A stretch of 64,000 bases of DNA from Stakelama marina (lineage in GTDB: Bacteria > Pseudomonadota > Alphaproteobacteria > Sphingomonadales > Sphingomonadaceae): NCBI RefSeq assembly GCF_018122655.1, contig NZ_JAGRQC010000003.1, forward strand, positions 248,001 to 312,000, read 5' to 3'. Below are positions 10,875-20,121 of the stretch, in pieces (positions within the stretch are counted from its first letter, which is position 1; each line of letters begins with the position of its first letter). The notes beneath the pieces were generated by a model. That model ran no database searches. It was not told where the DNA came from and saw only the letters and a program-made list of their open reading frames with translations. The position numbers and the translations under genes are program-made.

Positions 10875-10899
10875 TTCCGCGCTCAGGGTGAGCGCGGAA
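10875..10899. terminator. 11-bp perfect hairpin between purH and the flippase gene
   Basis: TTCCGCGCTCA and its exact reverse complement flank a three-base GGG loop. The element sits between two convergent genes and could stop transcription from both sides, though neither strand shows a U-tract. Its arm CCGCGCTCACCCTGAGC is identical over 17 bases to part of the dispersed repeat at 17863-17930, so it may be a member of a repeat family serving as a terminator. Confidence 0.6.
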
Positions 10900-10917
10900 G
10901 GCGCGCTGGAGCCGTGG

Positions 10918-12456
10918 CTAGCGCGCCGCCGAACCTTCGACCGGCAACGTCGGTTCTTCGTCGGCCTTGGGCATCTTCGCGAACAGCTTGCGGTCCTCCG
11001 GGCCAAAGGCGAAGCGCCACAGCACATAGAGATAGCTGATAAGGATCGCCGGGATGCCGACGATCAGCTCGGCCCATTCGGGGCCCTTGGTCGCCGCGGT
11101 GCCGACGATGATCGCGACCCCGGCGGCCCACACCATCGGCCAGCGCCAGCCGGTCACCGGCTCGCCGAGCATGCGCCGCAGCACCCATGCCTTGATCGCC
11201 GACGTCAGCGCCACCGACACCATCAGCGCGACCGCCGGGCCCGCCGCCTGGAAATTGATCGGCCAGCCCAGCCTGCGCATCGCGAACACGAACGCAAAGC
11301 TCAGCGCGACCTGGAACCCCATCATCAGAAGCGAGATCATCAGGTTGCGGTGCCGCGCCATATAGACGAGCGCCGATTCGCACACCGTCCCGGTAGAGGC
11401 GAGCACCTCCGCCCATAGCAGAAACCCCAGCGCGGCGGTGCCGGCGACGAATTGCGGGCCGACCACGCCCATCACGCCTTCGCCGGGGATCGACCCCATC
11501 AGTGCCATTCCGGCCTGCGCCGCCATGATCCAGAAACCGACCTGCCGCACCTGGTTGGCGATCGCCGGATAGTCCTTGTTGGCAAGGCTGGTGGTGATGA
11601 CCGGCCCCATGATCGGCTCGAAGCTGGTTTTCAGCTTTTGCGGCAGCGACGCGACCTGCTGCGCCATGTAATAGATGCCGACGATCGACGGCGCGAACAG
11701 CAGGCCGAGGATGAACCGGTCGACGTTGCGCGTGCCCCATTCGATCGCGTCGGCGCCGGCCAGCGGCACATTCTGCCGCGCCAGCGAAAAGATCCGCCCC
11801 AGCCGCGGCGTCCATCCGTGCGGCAGGCCATAGCTGCGCACGAACGGGATCACCGATGCGATCATCGCCGCCAGCATCGACAGCATGTACGAATACATCA
11901 GCCCGTCGCGGTGCGAGACGAAGGCGAAGACCCAGGCGCCGATGCTGATCGTCCACGGCTCGACCACGGCGCGCGCGGTCACTGTCGCCTTCACATTGTG
12001 GCGATAGGCGAGCGCGGCCAGGCTGACGTCCGACCAGGCGATAGCGACGATGATGCACGGCAGAAACCGGTCGAAACCCATGATCGGGCTGTTGGGATAC
12101 ATCGCCTCGGGAAAGGCGATCAGTACCGCGCTGGCGATCATCGAGACGATGAAGGCGACCGCCATCGCGTCCCACACGACATGGACGTGCGGGCGGTCGG
12201 TGTTGGACAGCGCCTGCGCCAGACCGCGCTTCAGCCCAAGCGTCGCGACCAGCGCCGCCAGTTCGACGACGACCACGGCAAGCGCGAAGCGTCCGACAAG
12301 GTCGGGCCCGTATACGCGCCCGGCGATGAAGAGAAACGGCAGCCGCGCCGCGAGCCGCAGGATGAAGCCGAACACATTGGTTCGCCCCCCCTTGGCCAGC
12401 GCGGCGATGTCGTCGGATGCGCCCCCTGTCGCGTCCGGCCCCTGGTCAACCGGCAT
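10918..12456 (-). CDS. Polysaccharide flippase, MOP/Wzx superfamily (oligosaccharide translocase)
   Basis: A 512-residue polytopic membrane protein with about 12-14 hydrophobic segments, beginning FGFILRLAARLPFLFIAGRVYGP. It resembles the lipopolysaccharide/exopolysaccharide translocases of the MOP superfamily, which flip undecaprenyl-linked glycans across the inner membrane. Conserved features such as RNVDRFILGLLFAPSIVGIYYMAQQVASLP near residue 250 fit this family. It begins 15 bases after polA on the same strand, but no glycosyltransferase cluster is nearby, so the glycan it moves cannot be inferred. Confidence 0.82.
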   Translation of the reverse strand: MPVDQGPDATGGASDDIAALAKGGRTNVFGFILRLAARLPFLFIAGRVYGPDLVGRFALAVVVVELAALVATLGLKRGLAQALSNTDRPHVHVVWDAMAVAFIVSMIASAVLIAFPEAMYPNSPIMGFDRFLPCIIVAIAWSDVSLAALAYRHNVKATVTARAVVEPWTISIGAWVFAFVSHRDGLMYSYMLSMLAAMIASVIPFVRSYGLPHGWTPRLGRIFSLARQNVPLAGADAIEWGTRNVDRFILGLLFAPSIVGIYYMAQQVASLPQKLKTSFEPIMGPVITTSLANKDYPAIANQVRQVGFWIMAAQAGMALMGSIPGEGVMGVVGPQFVAGTAALGFLLWAEVLASTGTVCESALVYMARHRNLMISLLMMGFQVALSFAFVFAMRRLGWPINFQAAGPAVALMVSVALTSAIKAWVLRRMLGEPVTGWRWPMVWAAGVAIIVGTAATKGPEWAELIVGIPAILISYLYVLWRFAFGPEDRKLFAKMPKADEEPTLPVEGSAAR

Positions 12457-12471
12457 CGATGCTGCCCATGC

Positions 12472-15234
12472 TCAGTGTGCCGCGCCCCAGCTCGGGCCGG
12501 TGCCGATCTCGACGCCCAGCGGCACCGTCAGCGTGACCGCCGGTTCGGCCGCGGTCGCCATGACGTGCTCGATCACCGGTTTCGCCTTGTCCACATCCCC
12601 CTCCGGCAGTTCGAATACCAGTTCGTCATGCACCTGCATCAGCATGCGGACGTTGGGCAAGCCCGCTTCCGCCAGCGCCGGCCCCATCCGCGCCATCGCG
12701 CGCTTGATGATGTCGGCGCTCGTTCCCTGGATCGGCGCATTGATCGCTGCGCGTTCGGAACCGGCGCGCTCGTTCGGATTCTTTGCCTTCAACCGCGGGA
12801 AATGCGTCTTGCGGCCGAACAGCGTGGTGGTGAAGCCGCGCTCCTTCGCCGTCGTCAGCGTCTCGGCGATATAACGGTTGATGCCGGGGAAGCGCTCGAA
12901 ATAGCGGTCGATCATCGCCTGCGCCTCGTCGGGCGTCACGTCGAGTCGCCCGGCCAGCCCCCAGCGCGAAATGCCGTAGAGGATCGCGAAATTGATCGTC
13001 TTCGCCCGCGCGCGCGTGTCGCGGTTCAGTTCGCCGAACAGCTCGGTCGCGGTCATGTTGTGGATGTCGTCGCCGCGCTCGAACGCGTCGCGCAGCGCGG
13101 GCACATCGGCGATATGCGCCGCCAGCCGCAGCTCGATCTGCGAATAGTCGGCGGCGAGGATGACGTTGCCCGGCTCAGCGACGAAGGCGTCGCGGATTTG
13201 CCGCCCGACCTCGGTGCGGATCGGGATGTTCTGCAGGTTCGGATCGGTCGACGACAGCCGCCCGGTCTGCGCGCCGGTCAGGCTGTAGCTTGTATGCACG
13301 CGCCCCGTATTCGGGTTGATTTGCGCCTGCAGCGCGTCGGTATAGGTCGATTTGAGCTTCGACAGCTGGCGCCAGTCGAGCACCTTCTGCGCGATTTCGT
13401 GGCCTTCGCCCGCCAGCCGCTCCATCTCGTTGACGTCGGTCGAATAGACGCCCGACTTGCCCTTGCGGCCGCCTTTCAGCCCCATCTGTTCGAACAGCAC
13501 GTCGCCCAGCTGCTTGGGGCTGCCGATGGTGAATTCGGTGCCGGCGATCGCGTGGATCTCGCGTTCGAACTCGCCCATCTTCTCGGCGAATTCGCCCGAA
13601 AGCTGTTTCAGCCGGTCGGCATCGACCTTCACCCCCGCCATTTCCATGTCGGCGATGACGCGGACCAGCGGCCGGTCGACCATTTCATAGACGCGCGTGA
13701 CGCTTTCATAGGCAAGCCGCGGCTTGAAGCGCTTCCACAGCCGCAGCGTCACATCGGCGTCTTCGGCGGCGTAGCGCGTGGCCGCCGCCAGATCGACCTC
13801 GTGGAAACCGATCTGCTTCTTGCCGGTGCCGACCACCTCCTTGTACGCGATGCAGCTGTGCGACAGGTGCGTCGCGGCGAGTTCGTCCATGCCGTGGCCG
13901 TGGCTGCCGGCATCGAGGTCGAAGCTCATCACGATCGTGTCGTCATAGGGCGCCAGCGAAATGCCGCCCAGATCCGGACAACAGCGCGCGAGCACGGTGA
14001 TGTCGTATTTCAGATTGTGCCCGATCTTCAGGACCGATGCGTCCTCGAACAGCACCTTCAGCTTTGCCAGCGCGGTGGCGCGGTCGATCTGCTCGGGCTT
14101 TTCGGCGAACATGTCGGTGCCGCCATGCCCGAGCGGGATGTAGCAAGCCTTGTTCGGCGCGAGCGCCAGCGAAATCCCGACCAGCTCGGCCTGCGTCGCG
14201 TCGAGCCCGGTCGTCTCGGTATCGACCGCGACATGCCCCCGCGCCGTCGCATCGGCGATCCAGCGGTCGAGCGCGGCTTCGTCGGTCACCGTCTCATAGG
14301 CGTCGTGGTCGCACGGCGGATCGTCGGTCTGCACCGCCGGCGCTTCGGCGGTTTCGGCGGGCGCGTCGGACACCGCAGACAGCTTGGCGATCAGCGAGCG
14401 GAATCCGTGATGCTCCAGGAACGCGCGCAGCGGCGGCTCGGGAATGCCCTGCAGCGCCAGATCCTCGAGCGGTTCGGGCAGCGGCACGTCGCAGGCGAGC
14501 GTGACGAGTTTGCGCGACAGCCGCGCCATCTCCGCCTGCTCGATCAGATTCTCGCGCATCTTGGACTTCTTCATGTCAGGCGCGGCGGCGAGCACGGATT
14601 CGACATCGCCATATTCGTTGATGAGGTCGGCGGCGCGCTTCGGGCCGATTCCCGTCACGCCGGGAATATTGTCGACGCTGTCGCCCATCAGCGCGAGCAC
14701 CTCGCCCAGCTTGTCGGGCGTCACGCCGAACTTTTCCTGTACATGCTCTGGCCCGAGATGGCGGTTGTTCATCGTGTCATAGAGCTCGAGCCCCGGCTCG
14801 ATCAGCTGCATCAGGTCCTTGTCGGACGACACGATCGTCACTTCCCACCCTTGCGCGAGCGCCGCCTTGGCATAGCTCGCGATCAGGTCGTCGGCTTCCC
14901 AGCCTTCTTCCTCGATGCACGGCAGGCTGAACGCGCGCGTCGCATCGCGGATCATCGGGAATTGCGGGACCAGATCCTCGGGCGGCGGCGGGCGGTGTGC
15001 CTTGTACTGGTCGTACATCTCGTTGCGGAACGTCTGGCTCGACTTGTCGAGGACAACGGCCATGTGCGTCGGGCCATCGGCCTCGTGCAGCTCCTTGGCG
15101 AGCTTCCACAACATCGTGGTGTAGCCATAGACGGCGCCCACCGGCTCGCCATGCACATTGGTGAGCGGCGGCAGCCGGTGATAGGCGCGGAAGATATATC
15201 CGGACCCGTCGACCAGATAGAGATGATTGGGCAT
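12472..15234 (-). CDS. polA: DNA polymerase I
   Basis: PolA fills gaps and removes RNA primers during lagging-strand synthesis and repair. The 920-residue protein has all three domains. The 5'-3' exonuclease comes first (LYLVDGSGYIFRAYHRLP; SSDKDLMQLI; GVTGIGPKRAADL). The 3'-5' proofreading exonuclease follows near residue 345 (AVDTETTGLD, with its acidic metal ligands; GHNLKYDITVL). The polymerase domain carries motif A DYSQIELRLAAH, motif B RAKTINFAILYG and motif C HDELVFE. All expected catalytic carboxylates are visible. It follows the beta-lactamase-like gene with a 92-base gap and precedes the flippase gene by 15 bases. Confidence 0.98.
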   Translation of the reverse strand: MPNHLYLVDGSGYIFRAYHRLPPLTNVHGEPVGAVYGYTTMLWKLAKELHEADGPTHMAVVLDKSSQTFRNEMYDQYKAHRPPPPEDLVPQFPMIRDATRAFSLPCIEEEGWEADDLIASYAKAALAQGWEVTIVSSDKDLMQLIEPGLELYDTMNNRHLGPEHVQEKFGVTPDKLGEVLALMGDSVDNIPGVTGIGPKRAADLINEYGDVESVLAAAPDMKKSKMRENLIEQAEMARLSRKLVTLACDVPLPEPLEDLALQGIPEPPLRAFLEHHGFRSLIAKLSAVSDAPAETAEAPAVQTDDPPCDHDAYETVTDEAALDRWIADATARGHVAVDTETTGLDATQAELVGISLALAPNKACYIPLGHGGTDMFAEKPEQIDRATALAKLKVLFEDASVLKIGHNLKYDITVLARCCPDLGGISLAPYDDTIVMSFDLDAGSHGHGMDELAATHLSHSCIAYKEVVGTGKKQIGFHEVDLAAATRYAAEDADVTLRLWKRFKPRLAYESVTRVYEMVDRPLVRVIADMEMAGVKVDADRLKQLSGEFAEKMGEFEREIHAIAGTEFTIGSPKQLGDVLFEQMGLKGGRKGKSGVYSTDVNEMERLAGEGHEIAQKVLDWRQLSKLKSTYTDALQAQINPNTGRVHTSYSLTGAQTGRLSSTDPNLQNIPIRTEVGRQIRDAFVAEPGNVILAADYSQIELRLAAHIADVPALRDAFERGDDIHNMTATELFGELNRDTRARAKTINFAILYGISRWGLAGRLDVTPDEAQAMIDRYFERFPGINRYIAETLTTAKERGFTTTLFGRKTHFPRLKAKNPNERAGSERAAINAPIQGTSADIIKRAMARMGPALAEAGLPNVRMLMQVHDELVFELPEGDVDKAKPVIEHVMATAAEPAVTLTVPLGVEIGTGPSWGAAH

Positions 15235-15326
15235 GGCGCTGGCTTAGCAGCGCACCACGCCCCGCGCGAGAGCGCAGTTGCCGTTCGGGCGACACGAGGC
15301 CGCGCGCGTTGCCCGCGCGCAACGGA

Positions 15327-16433
15327 TCAGCTGTGGTCGTGCGCCGCGATCAGGCCCTTCACCACTTCGTGCATCAGCTTCCAGCGTTGCGGGATGGTGC
15401 GCGACGTTTCGCCGATCATCACCGCGATGGCATAGCTGCGGCCATCGGGCGCGGTCAGGATGCCGACATCGTTATAGCCCGCGGTGCGGCCATCGAAATC
15501 CTGCCCCGTGCCGGTCTTGTGCCCGTACACCCAGTCGCTGGGGACCGCGCCGTGGATACGGTTCGGGCCGGTACGCGAATCCTGCAACGTCGAGATGAGC
15601 CAGGTCGTCGAGCCCGCCGACAGCAACTCGCCCTTTTTCAGCCGTGCGAGCGCATCGACTACGGCGACCGGCGCCGCGCCGTCGGGCGGGTCGGCGAGAT
15701 AGGCGTTGAACGCGTCGCGTCGTACCTCGGTCGGCAGCGCCGCGCGCGCCTTGTAGAAATTGCGGCCGATCGAATAGCTCTGCTGCCAGGTCAGCCCGGC
15801 GGTCTTCGACTGGAGGAGCCGCTCGCCGGGGCCGAAGCGGATATCGGTGATGCCGCGGCTGGCAAGGAAGTTGCGCACCGCGTCGGGGCCGCCGACGCGC
15901 CACAGCAGCTTGTCGTTGGCGGTGTTGTCGCTGGTCGTCAGCGCGCGGTGTTCCAGCTTGCCGATCGTGGTCGTGTAGCTGCCATCCTCGAGCAGCCCGG
16001 CGACCGGCTGGTGGAACAGCGTCAGATCCGACTTGGTGATGGTGATCGGATCGTCGAGGCTCAGCAGCCCCTTGTCACGCGCATCGAGCATCGTCATCGC
16101 GACCCACAGCTTGCTGACGCTTTGCTGCGGCATCTTGTGCTCGCCATTGGCCGAGACCGTCCAGCCATCGTCGATGCTCTTGATCGCGATACCGGCAAGG
16201 CCGTCGAAGTTGCGCGCCAGCGAATGGACGGTGGCGACCAGCGCGGCGGGCGCTGGCTTAGGCTTGGGCGCAGGCGGCGGGACGGGGACCGCGACGGTAT
16301 AGGTGGGCGGCGGGGCCTTTTGCGCGGTGGTCGCGGGCGGAATGACATGCACGCCGCATCCCACCAGCGCCAACGGCGCCAGCCATATCAGCGCCAATGC
16401 GCGCTCTATGGCGGAAAAACGCTTCAATACCAT
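15327..16433 (-). CDS. Class A beta-lactamase-like serine hydrolase, lipoprotein
   Basis: A 368-residue exported serine hydrolase of the class A beta-lactamase/DD-peptidase fold. The N-terminus is hydrophobic and ends in a lipobox (LVGC), so it is probably a lipoprotein; a proline-rich linker (residues about 40-60) follows. The three active-site elements are present: SVSK (nucleophile Ser and Lys), SDN, and KTG (within GHKTGTGQD). By spacing from SDN, the Glu in FGPGERLLQ falls exactly where the class A general-base Glu166 lies, but the usual Asn170 is Gln. It may hydrolyse beta-lactams or act on cell wall peptides; sequence alone does not decide. The gene precedes polA on the same strand. 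Confidence 0.85.
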   Translation of the reverse strand: MVLKRFSAIERALALIWLAPLALVGCGVHVIPPATTAQKAPPPTYTVAVPVPPPAPKPKPAPAALVATVHSLARNFDGLAGIAIKSIDDGWTVSANGEHKMPQQSVSKLWVAMTMLDARDKGLLSLDDPITITKSDLTLFHQPVAGLLEDGSYTTTIGKLEHRALTTSDNTANDKLLWRVGGPDAVRNFLASRGITDIRFGPGERLLQSKTAGLTWQQSYSIGRNFYKARAALPTEVRRDAFNAYLADPPDGAAPVAVVDALARLKKGELLSAGSTTWLISTLQDSRTGPNRIHGAVPSDWVYGHKTGTGQDFDGRTAGYNDVGILTAPDGRSYAIAVMIGETSRTIPQRWKLMHEVVKGLIAAHDHS

Positions 16434-16560
16434 ATGTTCGAACTTGCCCTAGTCGGGGGCAACTATGCAATGGCTGTGCGTTGTACGGCAAGCGCGACAT
16501 GGGCCGGACTGCGACGAACGCCGATATTGCAGCGACGAACGGTGAACAGGGGACGAATCG

Positions 16561-17826
16561 GTGGAAGGCTTTGATTTCACTACGCTTGGCGCGCTGCTTT
16601 TCGTCGCGTCGCTGGTGGCGATGGCGTGTCACCGGCTCAAACTGCCCTACAGCGTCGGGCTCGTCGTCGCGGGCATCGTCATCACGCTGCTTCCGCTCGG
16701 CATTCCGACGCCGCTCACACCCGATCTGATCTTTTTCGTCTTCCTGCCGCCGCTCGTGTTCGAGGCGGCGATCCAGATCCCGTGGAAACCCTTTCGGCGC
16801 GAGCTTCCGCTGCTGCTTGCCCTCGTCACCTTCGGCGTCGTGCTGGCGACGGTCGTGGTGGCCGTGGGCATGCACCTGATCGTCGGCTGGAGCTGGCTGG
16901 GCGCTGCATTTTTCGGCATCCTGATCGCCGCGACCGACCCTGTCGCGGTTATCGCCGCGTTCAAGACGATGCATGTCGAACGCCGGCTTCACCTGCTCGT
17001 CGAATCCGAAAGCCTGCTCAACGACGGCGTAGCCGCGGTAGGCTTTGCCATCCTGGTGATCGTCGCGTCGGGCGGCAATGCCGGGCCGTCGAACATCGCG
17101 CTCCACCTCGTCACCAATATCGCCGGGGCGATCCTTGCCGGCGGGGTGGTTGCGTTCGGCCTGATCCTGATCGCGGGGCGGACGACCGACCGGCTCGTCG
17201 AAATCACGCTGACGATGTTGATTGCCTATGGTTCGTTCCTGCTCGCCGAGCATTTTCACTGCTCGGGCGTGTTGGCGACGCTCACCGCCGGGCTGATCGT
17301 CGGCAATTACGGATTCCTCGGGTCGATTTCCGAAAACGGGCGGCAAAGCGTGCTGAGCCATTGGGAATTCGCCGCCTTTCTCGTCAATTCGCTGATTTTC
17401 ATCCTGATCGGCGGACGCGAAACGCAAATGCCGATCCTCGACGTGATCGAAACCGCGGCGATCGCGGCGGGGCTGTCGCTCGCGGGGCGCGCGGTGGCGG
17501 TCTATCCGGTGATGATGTCGTTCGCGAAGACGAAGCTGTCGGTGTCGTGGAAGTATAAGCACGTACTGTTCTGGGGTGGATTGCGCGGCGCGCTGGCGCT
17601 CGCACTGGCGCTCGCGCTGCCCGCCAACATCGCCGAGCGCGAGACGATCATCACCGTCGCCTTTGCCGTCGTCGCCTTTTCGATCTTCGTCCAGGGCCTG
17701 TCGATGCCGTGGCTGATCGACTGGCTGCACCTTCGTACCGAACCCGAAAAGGCAGACCTTTCCGCCGCCAAGGCGATCAACCGGATCGAGAACGAGGAAG
17801 CCGAGGCCGAAGCAAAAGGCGGCTAA
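16561..17826 (+). CDS. Na+/H+ antiporter, CPA1 family
   Basis: A 421-residue inner-membrane cation/proton antiporter of the CPA1 (NhaP/NHE) type, exchanging cytosolic Na+ or K+ for protons. There are about 12 transmembrane helices. The family core ATDPVAVIAAFK (residues about 121-132) holds the ion-binding Asp, and SLLNDGVAAVGFAI follows. WGGLRGALALALAL near residue 340 matches the conserved late helix with Arg. The GTG start at 16561 is preceded by AGGGGA. It is divergent from the beta-lactamase-like gene, with 127 bases between them, and is followed by a large inverted repeat. Confidence 0.92.
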   Translation: MEGFDFTTLGALLFVASLVAMACHRLKLPYSVGLVVAGIVITLLPLGIPTPLTPDLIFFVFLPPLVFEAAIQIPWKPFRRELPLLLALVTFGVVLATVVVAVGMHLIVGWSWLGAAFFGILIAATDPVAVIAAFKTMHVERRLHLLVESESLLNDGVAAVGFAILVIVASGGNAGPSNIALHLVTNIAGAILAGGVVAFGLILIAGRTTDRLVEITLTMLIAYGSFLLAEHFHCSGVLATLTAGLIVGNYGFLGSISENGRQSVLSHWEFAAFLVNSLIFILIGGRETQMPILDVIETAAIAAGLSLAGRAVAVYPVMMSFAKTKLSVSWKYKHVLFWGGLRGALALALALALPANIAERETIITVAFAVVAFSIFVQGLSMPWLIDWLHLRTEPEKADLSAAKAINRIENEEAEAEAKGG

Positions 17827-17862
17827 GTCCAGTCATCGCGTCTGGGCTGAGTTGGCAAAACC

Positions 17863-17930
17863 GCGCTCACCCTGAGCCTGTCGAAGGGTGGGAACCGCCA
17901 CCCCGGCGTCGACAGGCTCAGCCTGGGCGC
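17863..17930. repeat. Nested inverted repeat of the sphingomonad dispersed type
   Basis: An outer pair of 22-base arms (17863-17884 and 17909-17930, 19 of 22 complementary) encloses an inner perfect pair, GGGTGG at 17886 and CCACCC at 17898. The arm contains CCCTGAGCCTGTCGA, a sequence I recognise as widely dispersed in sphingomonad intergenic regions. It lies between the convergent antiporter and nadB genes and would fold into a strong hairpin on either strand, so it can act as a bidirectional terminator. Confidence 0.75.
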
Positions 17931-17945
17931 TTTAGTCAAAGCCGG

Positions 17946-19535
17946 TTACGGCACCAGCACCGTATCGACCGGGTCGGGCAGCGTCTCGGGATAGTCGATC
18001 GTATAGTGCAGCCCGCGGCTTTCTTTGCGGTGGAGGGCCGACCGCACGACAAGGTCGGCCGCCTGATGCAGGTTGCGCAGTTCGATCAGGTCGGGCGTCA
18101 CGCGGAAATGGCCGTAATAATCGGCGATCTCGTCGCCGAGCATCTTGATGCGGTGCGCCGCGCGTTCGAGCCGCTTGGTCGACCGCACGATGCCGACATA
18201 GTTCCACATGAAACGCCGGATCTCGGTCCAGTTCTGCTTGATGACGACTTCCTCGTCCGAATCGGTGACGCGGCTCTCGTCCCATTGGCGGATCGCCGGC
18301 GGGGGCGGGAGGTCGTCCCAGCAGTGGTCGATATGTTTCGCCGCCGCCTCGCCGAAGACGAAACATTCGAGCAGCGAGTTGGACGCGAGCCGATTGGCGC
18401 CGTGCAGCCCCGATTGCGTGACCTCGCCCGCGGCATAGAGGCCGGGCAGGTCGGTACGCCCGTCGCGATCGACCACGACGCCGCCGCAGGTATAGTGCTG
18501 CGCCGGCACCACCGGGATCGGCTCCCTTGTCATGTCGATGCCCAGCGTCATCAGCTTGGCGTAGATCGTCGGAAAATGCTCCTGCACGAACGCCGCGCCC
18601 ATATGGCTGATGTCGAGATGGACGTAATCGAGGCCAAGCCGCTTGATCTCGTGGTCGATCGCACGCGCCACGATGTCGCGCGGGGCGAGCTCTGCACGCT
18701 CGTCGAAATCGGGCATGAAGCGATAGCCGGTATCGGGGATCAGCAGCCGTCCGCCTTCGCCGCGCACCGCCTCGGTAATCAGGAAGTTCTTGACCTCCAG
18801 ATTGTAGAGGCAGGTGGGGTGGAACTGCATCATCTCCATGTTCGACACGCGCGCGCCTGCGCGCCACGCCATCGCAATGCCGTCGCCCGTCGCGCCCTTG
18901 GGTGCGGTCGAGAACAGATAGGTCCGCCCCGCGCCACCCGTTGCCAGCACCGTCGCGCGCGCGGTGAACAGCTCGACACGGCCGGTCGCCTTGTTGACCG
19001 CATAGACGCCCCAGACATTGCCCGCGCCCGAATAGCGTTCCTCGTGGCGGCTGGTGGCGAGGTCGATCGCGACCATGTCGGGCACCAGCCGGATATTGGG
19101 ATGCGCGGTCGCGGCGTTGAGCAATGCTTCCTGCACCGCCCAGCCGGTGGCGTCGTTGACATGGACGATGCGCCGATGGCTGTGCCCGCCCTCGCGTGTC
19201 AGGTGAAGCGCGCCCGCTTCCTGGTTGAACGGCACGCCGAGCTCGACCAGCCGCTCGATCGCCGCCGGTGCGCCTTCGACGACCATCTCCACGACCTCGC
19301 GGTTGTTGAGGCCGGCGCCCGCGATCATCGTGTCCTCGATATGGCTCTCGAACGTGTCGCCGGGTTCGAGCACCGCGGCGATTCCGCCCTGCGCCCATGC
19401 GGTCGATCCCTCGTTCATCCGGCCCTTGGCGAGCACGGTGACGCGGAAGCGGTCGGCAAGGTTCAGCGCCGCGGTCAGCCCCGCCGCGCCCGAACCGATG
19501 ATCAGGACATCACAGCCATGTTCGTTGGTCGCCAA
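17946..19535 (-). CDS. nadB: L-aspartate oxidase
   Basis: NadB oxidises L-aspartate to iminoaspartate using FAD, the first step of NAD synthesis, in the cytosol. The 529-residue product has the dinucleotide fold CDVLIIGSGAAGLTAALNLA at the start and STAWAQGGIAAVL near residue 48. ATGGAGRTYLFST, HPTCLYN, EAVRGEGGRL and GLHGANRLASNSLLE follow, as in the succinate dehydrogenase/NadB flavoprotein family, with a C-terminal helical domain. I chose TTG at 19535 because GGGAGAGACG precedes it; the open frame continues 36 codons upstream with unrelated basic sequence. nadA and nadC are not in the window. Confidence 0.96.
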   Translation of the reverse strand: MATNEHGCDVLIIGSGAAGLTAALNLADRFRVTVLAKGRMNEGSTAWAQGGIAAVLEPGDTFESHIEDTMIAGAGLNNREVVEMVVEGAPAAIERLVELGVPFNQEAGALHLTREGGHSHRRIVHVNDATGWAVQEALLNAATAHPNIRLVPDMVAIDLATSRHEERYSGAGNVWGVYAVNKATGRVELFTARATVLATGGAGRTYLFSTAPKGATGDGIAMAWRAGARVSNMEMMQFHPTCLYNLEVKNFLITEAVRGEGGRLLIPDTGYRFMPDFDERAELAPRDIVARAIDHEIKRLGLDYVHLDISHMGAAFVQEHFPTIYAKLMTLGIDMTREPIPVVPAQHYTCGGVVVDRDGRTDLPGLYAAGEVTQSGLHGANRLASNSLLECFVFGEAAAKHIDHCWDDLPPPPAIRQWDESRVTDSDEEVVIKQNWTEIRRFMWNYVGIVRSTKRLERAAHRIKMLGDEIADYYGHFRVTPDLIELRNLHQAADLVVRSALHRKESRGLHYTIDYPETLPDPVDTVLVP

Positions 19536-19632
19536 TCGTCTCTCCCTTGCAGCCGCCCAATAAAGGCGCTGACGGCGGTGCTTACAAGGCGAAGCTGGAC
19601 GCGGGCGCTTTTTTCCGTCAGCTTCCCGATTC

Positions 19633-20118
19633 GTGGAAGACATCGCCAGGGCGCAGCTGCGCTATCGGCGCGCAGCATTGCAGCGGGACGCCGCGCGAGC
19701 CGACGCTCGCTCGTGCCTTGCGGACGCGCTCGGCGAACTCGACGATGCCGGCACCTATTACACGCTCTATTATCCCGACGATGGCGACCGTCCGGACTGG
19801 CAGGGCGGCACCGTTCCCGCTGACTTTTCGCATCTCGACTGGAACGCGCTTGCACCATCGCTCGAAGTCGCGGTCGAGGATCGGTCGACGCGCCGCGCAA
19901 TCCTGCTCGCAGAAATTGCCCGTCGCTCGCGTCCGGCCGATACCGTTCTCGTCACCGTCGGCAGCAGGTCGGCGCCGCAACTCGCGCTCGCCCATGCTGA
20001 TTTCGAACGGCATTGCGAGACGATCCTGAATCTGGGTCAGGCGGCGTTGTGGCTGTCGGCGCCGTCGGCGCGCTGGCTGATCGAACTGCGCCCGCCCTGG
20101 GTTCGCGTCGCCGGTTGA
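19633..20118 (+). CDS. Conserved hypothetical protein
   Basis: A 161-residue protein I do not recognise. It begins at GTG with a basic, alanine- and arginine-rich stretch (residues 1-35) that could form a coiled coil. It continues with DAGTYYTLYYPDDGDRPDWQ and a more hydrophobic C-terminal third ending ALWLSAPSARWLIELRPPW. No signal peptide or membrane helix is evident. It is divergent from nadB and convergent with an ABC ATPase gene three bases away. Codon usage matches its neighbours, which supports a real gene. Confidence 0.7.
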   Translation: MEDIARAQLRYRRAALQRDAARADARSCLADALGELDDAGTYYTLYYPDDGDRPDWQGGTVPADFSHLDWNALAPSLEVAVEDRSTRRAILLAEIARRSRPADTVLVTVGSRSAPQLALAHADFERHCETILNLGQAALWLSAPSARWLIELRPPWVRVAG

Positions 20119-20121
20119 GGT

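Noticed and set aside
15280..15325. GC-only hairpin between polA and the beta-lactamase-like gene
   Set aside because: The GCGCGC arms are low-complexity and expected by chance in such GC-rich DNA; no U-tract follows.
11452..15435. A 1327-codon open frame on the plus strand
   Set aside because: It is antisense to the flippase and polA genes, has Arg/His/Asp/Gln-rich low-complexity translation typical of the complement of high-GC coding sequence, and matches no family.
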